Of a DNA stretch of 64,000 nt, positions 42,688 through 52,520 are shown piece after piece. The translations under genes and the position numbers were made by a program. The notes under the pieces are model-generated. The model had not been told where the DNA came from, ran no database searches, and saw nothing but the letters and a program-made list of their open reading frames with translations. Source of the stretch: RUG12461 sp045661345 (GTDB lineage: Bacteria > Bacillota > Clostridia > Lachnospirales > Lachnospiraceae); assembly GCA_045661345.1 (NCBI GenBank), contig JAZRFM010000024.1, positions 62,001 to 126,000 on the forward strand, in the 5' to 3' direction. Numbering within the stretch: position 1 is the stretch's first letter; the number at the start of each line of letters is the position of its first letter.

Positions 42688-45213
42688 ATGTCACTCACAA
42701 AGGTAAAGAAAAGGAACGGGTCAACTGCGCCATTTCAGGCAAGCAAGATCGAAAATGCCGTTGCGCAGGCATTTATGGCGACCGAGGAGATCGGGACGCG
42801 GGATCTGTCTACAATGTCCCGTGCGATCGAGCTCATGGTAGAGACGTCGCTGAACGATTCCGGGGTTCAGACGCCCACCGTGGAGGAGATTCAGGACATG
42901 GTGGAGGCCACCCTGATGAAATGCGGCTACAATAAGACCGCAAAGGCTTACATTCTTTATCGCAGCCAGCATCAGAGAGTACGTGAGACGAAGACAACCC
43001 TTCTTGATTATAAAAAGCTGGTGGACGGCTATATCGGGACCGAAAAAGACTGGAGAGTAAAAGAAAATTCCACAGTCACACTTTCCGTCGGCGGTCTGAT
43101 TCTTTCCAATTCAGGAGCGATTTCCGCAAATTACTGGCTGACGGAGGTATATGATGATGAGATTGCAGAAGCACATCGTCAGTGCTTCATGCATATTCAT
43201 GATCTTTCCATGCTGACCGGATATTGCGCGGGATGGAGCCTGAAGCAGCTGATCATAGAAGGACTTGGCGGCGTACCGGGACGCATTACCAGCGGACCGG
43301 CCAAGCATCTTTCCACTCTTTGCACGCAGATGGTCAATTTCCTTGGCATCATGCAGAATGAATGGGCAGGCGCACAGGCATTTTCCTCCTTTGATACCTA
43401 TCTGGCTCCGTTTGTGAAAGCGGATCATCTTTCCTATGCCGAAGTCAAGCAGTGCATCCAGTCCTTTATCTATGGTGTGAACACGCCCTCCCGCTGGGGA
43501 ACCCAGGCGCCGTTTACGAACGTGACGCTGGATTGGACGGTGCCGGAGGATATGGTGAATCTCCCGGCGCTTGTAGGCGGCGTCGAGCAGGATTTCACGT
43601 ATGGGGACTGCAAGGCCGAGATGGATATGGTCAACAAGGCCTTCATCGAGATCATGATCGAGGGGGATGCGAACGGACGCGGATTCCAGTATCCGATCCC
43701 GACCTATTCCATTACAAGCGAGTTTGACTGGAGTGACACGGAAAACAACCGGCTCCTTTTTGAAATGACGGCCAAATACGGCACACCGTATTTTTCCAAT
43801 TATATCAATTCCGACATGAAGCCGTCGGATGTACGCTCCATGTGCTGCCGGCTCCGTCTGGATCTGAGAGAGCTCAGAAAGAAAGGCGGCGGCTTCTTCG
43901 GATCCGGTGAGTCCACCGGCTCCATCGGCGTGGTGACGCTGAATCTTCCGCGCATCGCATATATCGCACGTGACCGCAAAGAGTTTTATGAGATTCTTGA
44001 CAGATATATGGATATTGCTGCCAGATCGCTCCATATCAAGCGCGGAGTCGTGACCCGCCTCATGGACGAAGGGCTTTATCCCTATACGAAGCGCTATCTC
44101 GGCAGCTTTGAAAATCATTTCAGTACGATCGGTCTTGTGGGTATGAATGAGGCCATCAGGAATGCGGACTGGATGGACACGGATATCACGACAGAGGGCG
44201 GACGCGCGTTTGCCCGGGAGGTGCTGAATCACATGCGGGAGCGTCTGTCGGATTATCAGGAGCAGTACGGCGATCTTTACAATCTGGAAGCAACCCCTGC
44301 AGAGTCCACGACCTATCGTTTTGCAAAGCATGATACGGAGGAGTTCCCGGACATCATCACCGCAGCGGAAAACGGCGCGGCACCATACTATACCAACAGT
44401 ACACATCTTCCGGTAGGCTATACGGACGACATTTTTGACGCACTGGAGATGGAAGACGAGCTGCAGACATTGTACACATCCGGTACGGTTTTCCATGCCT
44501 TCCTCGGTGAAAGGATTCCGGATTGGAGCAATGCCGCATCTCTGGTCAAGAAGATCGCGGAAAACTTTAAGCTTCCCTATTACACCCTGTCTCCGACGTA
44601 CTCGATCTGTGAAGAACATGGCTATATTGCAGGCGAGCATTACGCCTGCCCCTGCTGTGGAAGAGATACGGAAGTGTATTCCAGAATCACCGGCTATTAT
44701 CGACCGGTGAAAAACTGGAACGACGGAAAGGCCGCAGAGTTCCGTGCGAGAAAGACCTATGAGCCGGATGAGCTTCATGGCGCGGAGCAGGTAAAGAAGA
44801 TTGCAGTACTGCCGGTTGTCAAAGAGCAGGAAGAGAGGGACGAGTTCGCAAAGATCGAACAGAAGGTGATCCTGCGGACAATCTCGCCGGAAGAGTTCAT
44901 GGACGAAGAGGAAACCCTCGAGATTCTGGATCTGAATCAGGAAACAGAAACGCAGGAGTCAGGAGAAATGATCCTGCTTTCCACCAAGACCTGCCCGAAC
45001 TGTCTTGCTGCGCAGCGCATCCTGAGAGAGGGAGGCCTGGAGTTCAAAGTGATGTATGCAGAAGACCCGGATGGCGCAAGCCTCGCTTCCGAGTTCCGCA
45101 TTACGCAGGCTCCCACACTTTTCGTACCGGAAGGCGACGGATATATGACAGTTTATAATCTCAGCAATATCAAAGGATTTGTGGATCGAAAGGCGGTCAT
45201 GGAAAACGCCTGA
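42688..45213 (+). CDS. nrdD: Anaerobic (class III) ribonucleoside-triphosphate reductase with C-terminal thioredoxin-fold domain
   Basis: 841 residues; the ATG at 42688 is chosen because AGGGGG lies 8 bp before it, while the ATG at 42682 is only 2 bp from it. An ATP-cone (KVKKRNGSTAPFQASKIENA) provides allosteric control. The catalytic barrel follows. A Cys-rich zinc site (C near 639, CPCCG near 654) precedes the glycyl-radical loop RITGYYRPVKNWNDGK (radical Gly near 669). An acidic linker leads to a domain with TKTCPNC (about 766-772) and TQAPTLFVP, a glutaredoxin/thioredoxin-like fold with a redox CxxC. This fused domain could supply electrons, as free thioredoxin-family proteins do for related NrdD enzymes. 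Confidence 0.94.
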   Translation: MSLTKVKKRNGSTAPFQASKIENAVAQAFMATEEIGTRDLSTMSRAIELMVETSLNDSGVQTPTVEEIQDMVEATLMKCGYNKTAKAYILYRSQHQRVRETKTTLLDYKKLVDGYIGTEKDWRVKENSTVTLSVGGLILSNSGAISANYWLTEVYDDEIAEAHRQCFMHIHDLSMLTGYCAGWSLKQLIIEGLGGVPGRITSGPAKHLSTLCTQMVNFLGIMQNEWAGAQAFSSFDTYLAPFVKADHLSYAEVKQCIQSFIYGVNTPSRWGTQAPFTNVTLDWTVPEDMVNLPALVGGVEQDFTYGDCKAEMDMVNKAFIEIMIEGDANGRGFQYPIPTYSITSEFDWSDTENNRLLFEMTAKYGTPYFSNYINSDMKPSDVRSMCCRLRLDLRELRKKGGGFFGSGESTGSIGVVTLNLPRIAYIARDRKEFYEILDRYMDIAARSLHIKRGVVTRLMDEGLYPYTKRYLGSFENHFSTIGLVGMNEAIRNADWMDTDITTEGGRAFAREVLNHMRERLSDYQEQYGDLYNLEATPAESTTYRFAKHDTEEFPDIITAAENGAAPYYTNSTHLPVGYTDDIFDALEMEDELQTLYTSGTVFHAFLGERIPDWSNAASLVKKIAENFKLPYYTLSPTYSICEEHGYIAGEHYACPCCGRDTEVYSRITGYYRPVKNWNDGKAAEFRARKTYEPDELHGAEQVKKIAVLPVVKEQEERDEFAKIEQKVILRTISPEEFMDEEETLEILDLNQETETQESGEMILLSTKTCPNCLAAQRILREGGLEFKVMYAEDPDGASLASEFRITQAPTLFVPEGDGYMTVYNLSNIKGFVDRKAVMENA

Positions 45214-46085
45214 TGAAAAGCAGAATCAATCAGATCCGCCTCAGGGATGCTCTCCTGATTCTTCTCGGGAGCACCCTGATGGCGTTTGCGGTAAAGTACA
45301 TTTTTGACCCGGCGGGCCTTGTTACAGGCGGTGTGTCGGGTCTTGCAATTATTATCAAGGATATTTCGACGAAATATCTGCACTTCGAGATTCCTCTCTG
45401 GGTCAGCAACGTTGTCCTGAATGTGCCCATCTTTCTTTTTGCCATCAAAACAGATGGTATCAGGCGTGTTTGCCGTACAGGGTTATCCTGGGTGATCATG
45501 TCGGTAGAGCTCGCGGTCTTTCCGGAATGTTATTTCCTGCCGGACAACCTGCTTTTGGTATCTCTTTACGGAGGCGTCTGCTTTGGCGTGGCGACCGGCA
45601 TTCTTCTTTCCGCACGCGCGACAAGCGGTGGTACGGATATGCTGGGCAACTCCCTTCATAAATATTTCGGCCAATACAGTATGGGTCGCATCATACAGGT
45701 GCTGGATGGTCTGATCGTTGTGCTTGGTGCAGTGGTCTTTGATATCGAGCGGACGCTGTTTGCGATCATCTCGGTGTATATGATGGGAAGATTGACGGAC
45801 AAGGTGCTCGATTTCGGCAAGCGTGCCAAAATGGCGTTTATTATCTCGGATCATAATGAAGAGATAGCGCATACGATCATGACAGAGCTGGACCGCGGCG
45901 TCACGGCACTTCATGGAAAAGGAATGTACCGCGGAGAGGAGCGGGATATTCTCTTTTGTATCTGCAGCAAACGTGATATAGTGGATATCAAGCAAATCGT
46001 AAGGGAATATGATAAAAAAGCGTTCTTCATCATCGGGGGAGCGAGTGAGGTGCTGGGTGAAGGCTTCATTGAAAACTGGACCTGA
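45213..46085 (+). CDS. YitT family membrane protein
   Basis: 290 residues with five to six membrane helices in the first 190 residues (ALLILLGSTLMAFAVKYIFD, GGVCFGVATGILLSARATSG) and a cytoplasmic C-terminal DUF2179 domain (about 210-285, DRGVTALHGKGMYRGEERDI). GTDMLGNSLHKYF is typical of the family. The transport substrate is not known. It starts on the last base of the nrdD stop (TGATG), so its translation is coupled to nrdD. Confidence 0.88.
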   Translation: MKSRINQIRLRDALLILLGSTLMAFAVKYIFDPAGLVTGGVSGLAIIIKDISTKYLHFEIPLWVSNVVLNVPIFLFAIKTDGIRRVCRTGLSWVIMSVELAVFPECYFLPDNLLLVSLYGGVCFGVATGILLSARATSGGTDMLGNSLHKYFGQYSMGRIIQVLDGLIVVLGAVVFDIERTLFAIISVYMMGRLTDKVLDFGKRAKMAFIISDHNEEIAHTIMTELDRGVTALHGKGMYRGEERDILFCICSKRDIVDIKQIVREYDKKAFFIIGGASEVLGEGFIENWT

Positions 46086-46118
46086 TGAGTGGGACAACAG
46101 AAAAGAAGGAGTTCTGAC

Positions 46119-47405
46119 ATGTCACAGATGAAGGAAAGCATTCATGAAATGAAACTGGATGCCCCAAAGATGATGATTACCCCTGCCGCAGTGCGTAACA
46201 GTGCTCTGCTGATGATCCGGGATGCGTTGCTTTCTCACAGGGAGCAGATCTTTGCGGAAAATGAAAAAGATCTTTCCGAGGCGGAGAAGAACGGGATCGC
46301 GGATGCGGTTATAAAACGCCTTCGCTTTCATGAGGGAAAGCTTTCCGATGTCGTGAAGGGGCTGGAGGGTCTGGCGGAGCTTCCGGATCCCGTGGGGCGT
46401 GTTACGCTGCACCGTCAGATGGATGAAGGGCTGATTCTGAAGCGTGTGACCTGTCCCATCGGTGTGATCGGCGTAATCTTTGAAGCGCGGCCGGATGCTC
46501 TGGTACAGATCTCCGCATTGTGCATCAAAAGCGGCAATTGTGCGGTGCTGAAGGGCGGAAAGGAGACTACCTATACCAATCGGATTCTGTTTCGCCTGAT
46601 CCGGGATGCGGCCATAGAAGCAGGACTCCCCGAAAACTGCCTGATGCAGGCGGAGCAGCACAGTGAGATCGATGAGCTGCTGGAATGCGAATCAGATGTG
46701 GATCTTATCATCCCGCGGGGATCCAATGCCTTTGTACGTTATATCATGGATCATACCAGGATTCCGGTCATGGGGCATGCGGACGGTGTCTGCCATATTT
46801 ACGTCGGAAAGACGGCGGATCAGGAGAGCGCGATCCGGATCCTGATGGATGCAAAGACCCAATATACCGCTGCATGCAACGCGATGGAGACAATCCTGAT
46901 CCATCGTGAGATCGCAGGAGAATTTCTCCCGAAACTGGAGCAGGCATGCAAAGAAGCGGGAATCCGTCTCCGCGGCACCGAGGAGGTCTGCGGAATCATT
47001 TCCGGAGACAGGATGGAGGATACAGAGTTTTCCACGGAATATCTGTCTTTGACCGCATCCGTGAAGCTGGTTTCCGGTGTGGAAGAAGCGGCGGATCATA
47101 TTAACCGGTACGGTTCTCACCACACGGATGCCATTTTGACGGAGGATGACGCGGAAGCTGCCTACTTCATGCAGATGGTGGATTCCGCCGGTGTTTACCG
47201 TAACTGTTCCACCCGTTTTTCTGACGGTTACAGGTACGGATTCGGTGCAGAAGTCGGGATCAGCACCGGAAAACTTCATGCCAGAGGACCGGTAGGGCTG
47301 GAAGGATTGATGACATACAAATATATGCTTACGGGACACGGACAGGTCGTAGGCGACTATGCGGAAGGGAGATCGACCTTCCATTTCCGCGATTTCATCG
47401 CATAA
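46119..47405 (+). CDS. proA: Gamma-glutamyl phosphate reductase
   Basis: 428 residues from the ATG with AAGAAGGAG. An aldehyde-dehydrogenase fold is shown by CPIGVIGVIFEARPDALVQI (about 115-134), GKQTA-type segment KTQYTAACNAMETILIH around the catalytic Cys (C256) and the conserved STRFSDGYRYGFGAEVGIST. It makes glutamate semialdehyde, the second step to proline. proB is not adjacent. It follows YitT by 33 bp. Confidence 0.97.
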   Translation: MSQMKESIHEMKLDAPKMMITPAAVRNSALLMIRDALLSHREQIFAENEKDLSEAEKNGIADAVIKRLRFHEGKLSDVVKGLEGLAELPDPVGRVTLHRQMDEGLILKRVTCPIGVIGVIFEARPDALVQISALCIKSGNCAVLKGGKETTYTNRILFRLIRDAAIEAGLPENCLMQAEQHSEIDELLECESDVDLIIPRGSNAFVRYIMDHTRIPVMGHADGVCHIYVGKTADQESAIRILMDAKTQYTAACNAMETILIHREIAGEFLPKLEQACKEAGIRLRGTEEVCGIISGDRMEDTEFSTEYLSLTASVKLVSGVEEAADHINRYGSHHTDAILTEDDAEAAYFMQMVDSAGVYRNCSTRFSDGYRYGFGAEVGISTGKLHARGPVGLEGLMTYKYMLTGHGQVVGDYAEGRSTFHFRDFIA

Positions 47406-47489
47406 CACTTTCGACCTTGCCATCGTAAAAAAGCACGGAGCGAACCACATCTTTTTTTACAAGTATTTATGTGGCATTTTCCGGTGAAA

Positions 47490-47500
47490 TGATATATAAT
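47490..47500 (+). promoter_or_regulatory. Probable promoter -10 region for the nucleoside uptake operon
   Basis: TGATATATAAT contains an extended -10 (TGA-TATATA) and a TATAAT (47495-47500), 48 bp before nupN. The matching -35 (TGGCAT, 47472) is poor, which suggests activator dependence or reliance on the extended -10. Confidence 0.5.
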
Positions 47501-47503
47501 ACA

Positions 47504-47523
47504 AAAAGGTTCGTAAACCTTTT
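47504..47523. promoter_or_regulatory. Inverted repeat at the nup operon start (candidate operator)
   Basis: AAAAGGTT-CGTA-AACCTTTT is a perfect 8-bp inverted repeat at the expected transcription start, just after the -10. It could bind a repressor or form a 5'-terminal RNA hairpin. Confidence 0.5.
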
Positions 47524-47547
47524 ATTATTTAAGGAGGATGAAAGAGT

Positions 47548-48726
47548 ATGAAAAAGAAATTATTGGCACTTACGCTTGCCGGTGTGATGGGTTTGTCCCT
47601 GACTGCCTGCGGCGGCAATGTAACGCCCGAACAGCAGGCGCAGATCGAGCAGGCGATCAATGAGGCTGCTACCGAGATCGCGAATGCGGTTGATGAGGCA
47701 GGGGCTGGCGCTGCAGCAGCAGGAGCAGGTACAGGCGCGACGACGGATGTTGCATTCGTAACAGACGTAGGAAACATTGATGACCACTCCTTCAATCAGT
47801 ATTCCTGGGCAGGCGTGCAGGAGTTCGCTTCCCAGAACGGTTTGAGCGCAAACTACTATCAGCCGTCCGAGGATTCCGACGCAGCGCGTCTGGAGCAGAT
47901 GGACAACGCAGTAAAGGATGGCGCAAAAGCAATTGTCATGTCTGGTTATCTGTTCGGTTCCTCTCTTGCAGAGGCACAGGATAAATATCCGGATATTCAG
48001 TTCGTTGCATTGGATGTATCTACCGGCGATCTTGAGAACCCGAAGGAGAATACGGCACTGATCACCTATCGGGAAGAGCAGGCAGGTTATCTTGCAGGCT
48101 ATGCGGCAGTGGTCGATGGCTACAAAGAGCTCGGATTCCTTGGCGGTATGGCGGTTCCGGCCGTGATCCGTTACGGTTACGGTTTCGTACAGGGTGCAGA
48201 AGAAGCTGCAAAAGAGCACAATATTGACGGTGTGCATGTGAAGTATTGGTACTGCGGCGGCTTCGCTCCGACAGATGATATCAAGGCAAAGATGGACAGC
48301 TGGTACAGTGAGGGTACCGAAGTGGTATTCGCTTGCGGCGGCGGCATTTATCTTTCCGCTCTTGCGGCAGCAGAAGCTAATAACGGCAAGGTGATCGGTG
48401 TTGACGTTGACCAGTCTTCAGAAAGTGATCTGATCATCACTTCCGCAACGAAGGGTCTTGCGAACTCCGTCGTTCTTGCACTGACGGACTGCTATGAGAA
48501 TGGCTGGAAGTTCACGGATGCCTATTCAGGGAAAGAGACAACCCTTGGTGCTGCAGAGGATTCTGTCGGCCTTCCGATGAGCAGCTCTCAGTTCACGACA
48601 TTTGATCAGGCACAGTATGATGAGCTCTTTACTGGCCTTGCGGATGGCTCTCTTGCTGTAGATAACAACATTGATGCTGATATTGCAGGATCCGTTTCCA
48701 AGATCACGGTAGACGTTCAGGAGTAA
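47548..48726 (+). CDS. nupN: BMP-family nucleoside-binding lipoprotein
   Basis: 392 residues. Signal peptide with lipobox SLTAC (lipid Cys near 21). An Ala/Gly/Glu-rich linker (about 25-65) precedes the binding domain VAFVTDVGNIDDHSFNQYSW, the hallmark of the basic membrane protein family (PnrA/BmpA). VFACGGGIYLSALAAAEANN and VIGVDVDQSSES line the ligand cleft in this family. It captures nucleosides outside the membrane for the ABC transporter encoded next. It is followed by an intrinsic terminator, so it should be made in excess of the membrane components. Confidence 0.93.
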   Translation: MKKKLLALTLAGVMGLSLTACGGNVTPEQQAQIEQAINEAATEIANAVDEAGAGAAAAGAGTGATTDVAFVTDVGNIDDHSFNQYSWAGVQEFASQNGLSANYYQPSEDSDAARLEQMDNAVKDGAKAIVMSGYLFGSSLAEAQDKYPDIQFVALDVSTGDLENPKENTALITYREEQAGYLAGYAAVVDGYKELGFLGGMAVPAVIRYGYGFVQGAEEAAKEHNIDGVHVKYWYCGGFAPTDDIKAKMDSWYSEGTEVVFACGGGIYLSALAAAEANNGKVIGVDVDQSSESDLIITSATKGLANSVVLALTDCYENGWKFTDAYSGKETTLGAAEDSVGLPMSSSQFTTFDQAQYDELFTGLADGSLAVDNNIDADIAGSVSKITVDVQE

Positions 48727-48774
48727 TAACTTCGAATGACGATACCGGTTTCGAGAGAAAACTGAAACAGATCA

Positions 48775-48813
48775 AAAAAAGAGTGCTTGTGGATAGCCAC
48801 AGGCACTCTTTTG
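48775..48813 (+). terminator. Terminator between nupN and nupO
   Basis: AAAAGAGTGC-T-TGTGG, loop ATAG, CCACA-G-GCACTCTTTT, ending in a short T run. Partial read-through would set the ratio of binding protein to transporter. Confidence 0.8.
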
Positions 48814-48862
48814 TGTTACAATTAATGTGGTTTTTTATTGACCGGAAGGGGGTGCAAAAAGA

Positions 48863-50398
48863 TTGGCAGAAGATTATGTAATCGAAATGCTCCACATTAC
48901 CAAAGAGTTTCCTGGTATCAAGGCCAATGACGACGTCACGCTCCAGTTAAAACGGGGAGAAATCCACGCATTGCTCGGAGAAAACGGTGCGGGGAAAAGT
49001 ACGCTGATGTCGGTATTGTTTGGGCTGTACCAGGCGGAGCAGGGGGAAATCAAAAAGGACGGAAAAACCGTTCACATCAAGGATCCGAACGAGGCGAACC
49101 GTCTCGGGATCGGTATGGTTCACCAGCACTTTAAGCTGGTGGAGTGCTTCTCGGTGCTGGATAACATCATACTTGGGGTCGAGGATACCAGACATGGTTT
49201 CCTGCAGTATGATTCCGCACGTAAAAAAGTGATGGAACTTTCAGAGAAATATGGTCTCAGTGTGGATCCGGATGCGATGATTTCGGATATATCCGTCGGG
49301 ATGCAGCAGAGGGTAGAGATTTTGAAGATGCTCTACCGGGATAACGAGATCCTGATCTTTGACGAGCCTACGGCTGTACTGACGCCGCAGGAGATCACAG
49401 AGCTTATGGAGATCATGCGCGGCTTCAAAGAAGAGGGGAAGAGTATTCTTTTTATCACGCATAAGCTGGCCGAGATCATGGCAGTGGCGGATCGCTGCTC
49501 GGTTCTCAGAAAGGGGAAATACATCGGTACCGTGAATATTGCGGACACCACCAAGTCAGAACTGTCCCGGATGATGGTAGGACGGGAAGTGGCATTTGAT
49601 CTGGAGAAAAAAGCCAAGAATATCGGAGATGTGATCCTGTCAGTCAAGGACATGGTGGTAGCCAGTAAGGTACATAATAACAACGCAGTTAAGGGCGTCA
49701 GCTTTGATGTGCATGCAGGTGAGATCGTCTGTGTCGCAGGTATTGAAGGGAACGGTCAGTCGGAGCTGGTGTTCGGGCTGACAGGTCTCGAACCCATCAA
49801 GAGCGGCAGCGTTTCTCTTTGCGGGAAAGACATTACCCATGCCTCCATCCGGGAGCGAAGTAAAAGCGGTATGAGCCATATCCCGGAGGATCGGCACAAG
49901 CACGGGCTCGTTCTGGATTACACACTGGAGCAGAACATGGTGCTGCAGCGCTATTGGGAGCCGGCGTTTCAGAAGCATGGTGTGATCCGGAACCAGGAGA
50001 TGCGTAAATATGCGGAGAAACTGATCGAACGGTTTGATGTCCGCTCCGGTCAGGGTCCCATCACCATCGCACGTTCCATGTCCGGCGGTAATCAGCAGAA
50101 GGCGATCATTGCCAGAGAAATAGACAAGAATCCGCAGCTCCTCATCGCAGTACAGCCTACCAGAGGACTTGACGTAGGTGCCATTGAGTACATTCATCAG
50201 CAGCTTCTTGCGGAGCGGGATGCCGGTCGTGCGGTGCTCCTGATTTCTCTGGAACTGGATGAGGTAAGAACGCTTTCTGACCGGATTCTGGTTATTTATG
50301 AAGGTGAAATTGTCGGTGACTTCGAGAAAGCGGAAATGGAAGAGCTGGGTCTTTACATGGCCGGCGCCAAGAGACAGGGGAAGGAGGTAGTGAAATGA
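48863..50398 (+). CDS. nupO: Nucleoside ABC transporter, double ATP-binding subunit, TTG start
   Basis: 511 residues beginning TTG-GCA-GAA, with AAGGGGG upstream. Two ABC domains in one chain: the first has GENGAGKSTLMSVLFG (Walker A), ISVGMQQRVEILKML and ILIFDEPTAVLTP. The second has GIEGNGQSELVFGLTG (a Walker A missing the Lys), MSGGNQQKAIIAREI and a Walker B where the usual DEP reads AVQPTRGLDVG. The second site is degenerate in the way known for carbohydrate/nucleoside-type ATPases. It overlaps nupP by 4 bp. Confidence 0.94.
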   Translation: MAEDYVIEMLHITKEFPGIKANDDVTLQLKRGEIHALLGENGAGKSTLMSVLFGLYQAEQGEIKKDGKTVHIKDPNEANRLGIGMVHQHFKLVECFSVLDNIILGVEDTRHGFLQYDSARKKVMELSEKYGLSVDPDAMISDISVGMQQRVEILKMLYRDNEILIFDEPTAVLTPQEITELMEIMRGFKEEGKSILFITHKLAEIMAVADRCSVLRKGKYIGTVNIADTTKSELSRMMVGREVAFDLEKKAKNIGDVILSVKDMVVASKVHNNNAVKGVSFDVHAGEIVCVAGIEGNGQSELVFGLTGLEPIKSGSVSLCGKDITHASIRERSKSGMSHIPEDRHKHGLVLDYTLEQNMVLQRYWEPAFQKHGVIRNQEMRKYAEKLIERFDVRSGQGPITIARSMSGGNQQKAIIAREIDKNPQLLIAVQPTRGLDVGAIEYIHQQLLAERDAGRAVLLISLELDEVRTLSDRILVIYEGEIVGDFEKAEMEELGLYMAGAKRQGKEVVK

Positions 50399-51510
50399 CA
50401 AAAAAGAAACCTCTGGCAGAAAACCAGGTGCTTGTCGGTATTCTTGCTTCTGTTATCTCCATTGCAGTCGGACTCCTGTTCGGGTTCATTCTGCTTCTTA
50501 TCCTGAACGCCTCCAAGGCCGGCATCGGCATGAGTGCCATGCTGACCACAGGCTTCAGCAGCCTGGACAAATTCGGCAAGGTGCTTTATCAGGCAGCGCC
50601 TCTGATGCTCTGCGGTCTGTCTGTCGGATTTGCCTTTAAGACAGGACTCTTCAACATCGGTGCATCCGGACAGTATACCATGGGTGCGTTTTTTGCCCTG
50701 ATCGCTGCGATCGTCCTGCATCTTCCCTGGTGGGCATGCCTTCTGTTTTCCTGCATCGGCGGCGGTATCTGGGGAATTTTTCCGGGACTCTTCAAGGCAT
50801 TATTTAATGTAAATGAGGTTATCACTTCGATCATGTTCAACTGGATCGGGATGTTTCTCGTCAATCTTCTGCTGGCGAATATGCCGATCATGCTGGCATC
50901 CGCTTGGGGAGCAAGTAATTCGGATCGTACCGCAGATCTGAACGCGGCGAATCCCTCCGCGATCATTCCGAAAGCGGGATTGGACAAGCTTTTCGGCAAT
51001 TCCTCGTGGATCAACATCAGCGTGTTTATTGCGATCGGTGTCGCGATCCTGATGTGGTTCATCCTGCAGAAGACCACCTTTGGCTACGAATTAAAGGCCT
51101 GTGGTCTGAATAAGGAAGCATCCCGTTATGCCGGCATCAACGCAAACCGCAATATTGTTCTTTCCATGATCATTGCCGGTGCACTTTCCGGCTTAGGCGG
51201 CGGTCTTTACTATCTGGCCGGTACGATTCAGTACGTATTGGAAAAATCCGTGCTCAGCATGGGATTTGATGGAATCCCGGTTGCGTTGCTTGCAAATTCG
51301 AGTCCCATCGGAACGATCTTCTCCTCCCTTTTCATCAGCTATATCAAGGTGGGTGGATCGGCCATGCAGCCCAACTTCTCCTCAGAGACGATCAACATCA
51401 TCATTGCCGTGATCATCTATCTGGCGGCATTTGCACTCTTGATGAGAGGTGTGATCGTAAAGCTTCTGAAGAAACTCTCCAGAAAATCAAATAAGGAGGT
51501 GAGCGCATGA
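50395..51510 (+). CDS. nupP: Nucleoside ABC transporter permease
   Basis: 371 residues with about ten membrane helices. GLFNIGASGQYTMGAFFALI and the loop ELKACGLNKEASRYAGINAN are signatures of the BPD_transp_2 permease family paired with BMP binding proteins. It overlaps the genes on both sides by 4 bp (ATGA), so the three transporter genes are translationally coupled. Confidence 0.93.
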   Translation: MTKKKPLAENQVLVGILASVISIAVGLLFGFILLLILNASKAGIGMSAMLTTGFSSLDKFGKVLYQAAPLMLCGLSVGFAFKTGLFNIGASGQYTMGAFFALIAAIVLHLPWWACLLFSCIGGGIWGIFPGLFKALFNVNEVITSIMFNWIGMFLVNLLLANMPIMLASAWGASNSDRTADLNAANPSAIIPKAGLDKLFGNSSWINISVFIAIGVAILMWFILQKTTFGYELKACGLNKEASRYAGINANRNIVLSMIIAGALSGLGGGLYYLAGTIQYVLEKSVLSMGFDGIPVALLANSSPIGTIFSSLFISYIKVGGSAMQPNFSSETINIIIAVIIYLAAFALLMRGVIVKLLKKLSRKSNKEVSA

Positions 51511-52493
51511 CAGTCCTTGCGAATATTATCAGTCTGACAGTCATTTTTGCGGTTCCGCTCCTCTTGGTTGCACTCGGTGGAATGTATTCCGAGCATTCCG
51601 GTGTCATCAACCTGGCATTGGAAGGAATCATGGTGATCGGTGCATTATGCGGATGCTTTTTGTTGCGGGCCTTTGATATGAACGGTTTCGGGAAGGCGCA
51701 TCCACAGGTGGCCATGCTTCTTGCGATCTTGATCGCAGCGATTGCCGGAACGGTCTTCTCGCTTTTACTTGCCTTTGCGGCGATTAATTTGAAAGCGGAC
51801 CAGACCATCGGTGGTACCGCACTCAACATTTTTGCCCCCGCATTTGCGGTAGTTGTGACCTGGGCAATTCAGGGACAGGGGCAGACGACGATTCAGATTC
51901 CGACCTGGATCAAAATCACACAGGAAACCTTCGGATTTGAACGGACGGATGGTTTCTTTGCCACGCTGTTCTTCAAATACCAATATCTGACGACGCCCAT
52001 AGCGATTCTGCTCTTTATTGTGGCATGGCTTCTCATGTACAAGACCAGATTTGGCCTGCGGCTGCGTGCCTGCGGGGAACATCCGCAAGCAGCGGACTCG
52101 GTTGGTATTAATGTTTACCGGATGCGTTATGCCGGCGTCATGATCTCCGGATTCCTTGCCGGAATCGGCGGTCTCGCTTATGTCATCGCTGTCGGATCCG
52201 GTTTCTCCAGCAGCGTAGGCGGCTATGGATTCCTGGCTTTGGCCGTTATGATTTTCGGTAACTGGAAGCCGTTTTCGATTCTGGGGTCGGCGTTGATTTT
52301 TGCTCTGTTTAAGGTTATCGCGGCCTATAATTCCTCGATTCCTTTCCTGCCGAAGTTTGAAGGAGTGAAGGATAAGTCTTCCCTGTATCAGATGCTTCCG
52401 TACATTGTTACGATGGTGGTGCTCATCTTTACTTCCAAGAAATCCAAGGCACCGAAGGCAGAGGGTATCCCCTATGACAAGGGAACGAGGTAA
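51507..52493 (+). CDS. nupQ: Nucleoside ABC transporter permease, second subunit
   Basis: 328 residues, about nine membrane helices. SEHSGVINLALEGIMVIGAL and the coupling loop FGLRLRACGEHPQAADSVGI define the second permease of this transporter class. It forms the heterodimeric channel with nupP. udp follows after 27 bp. Confidence 0.93.
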   Translation: MTVLANIISLTVIFAVPLLLVALGGMYSEHSGVINLALEGIMVIGALCGCFLLRAFDMNGFGKAHPQVAMLLAILIAAIAGTVFSLLLAFAAINLKADQTIGGTALNIFAPAFAVVVTWAIQGQGQTTIQIPTWIKITQETFGFERTDGFFATLFFKYQYLTTPIAILLFIVAWLLMYKTRFGLRLRACGEHPQAADSVGINVYRMRYAGVMISGFLAGIGGLAYVIAVGSGFSSSVGGYGFLALAVMIFGNWKPFSILGSALIFALFKVIAAYNSSIPFLPKFEGVKDKSSLYQMLPYIVTMVVLIFTSKKSKAPKAEGIPYDKGTR

Positions 52494-52520
52494 GAAGTTT
52501 TTGAAAAGGGGGGAATAAGT

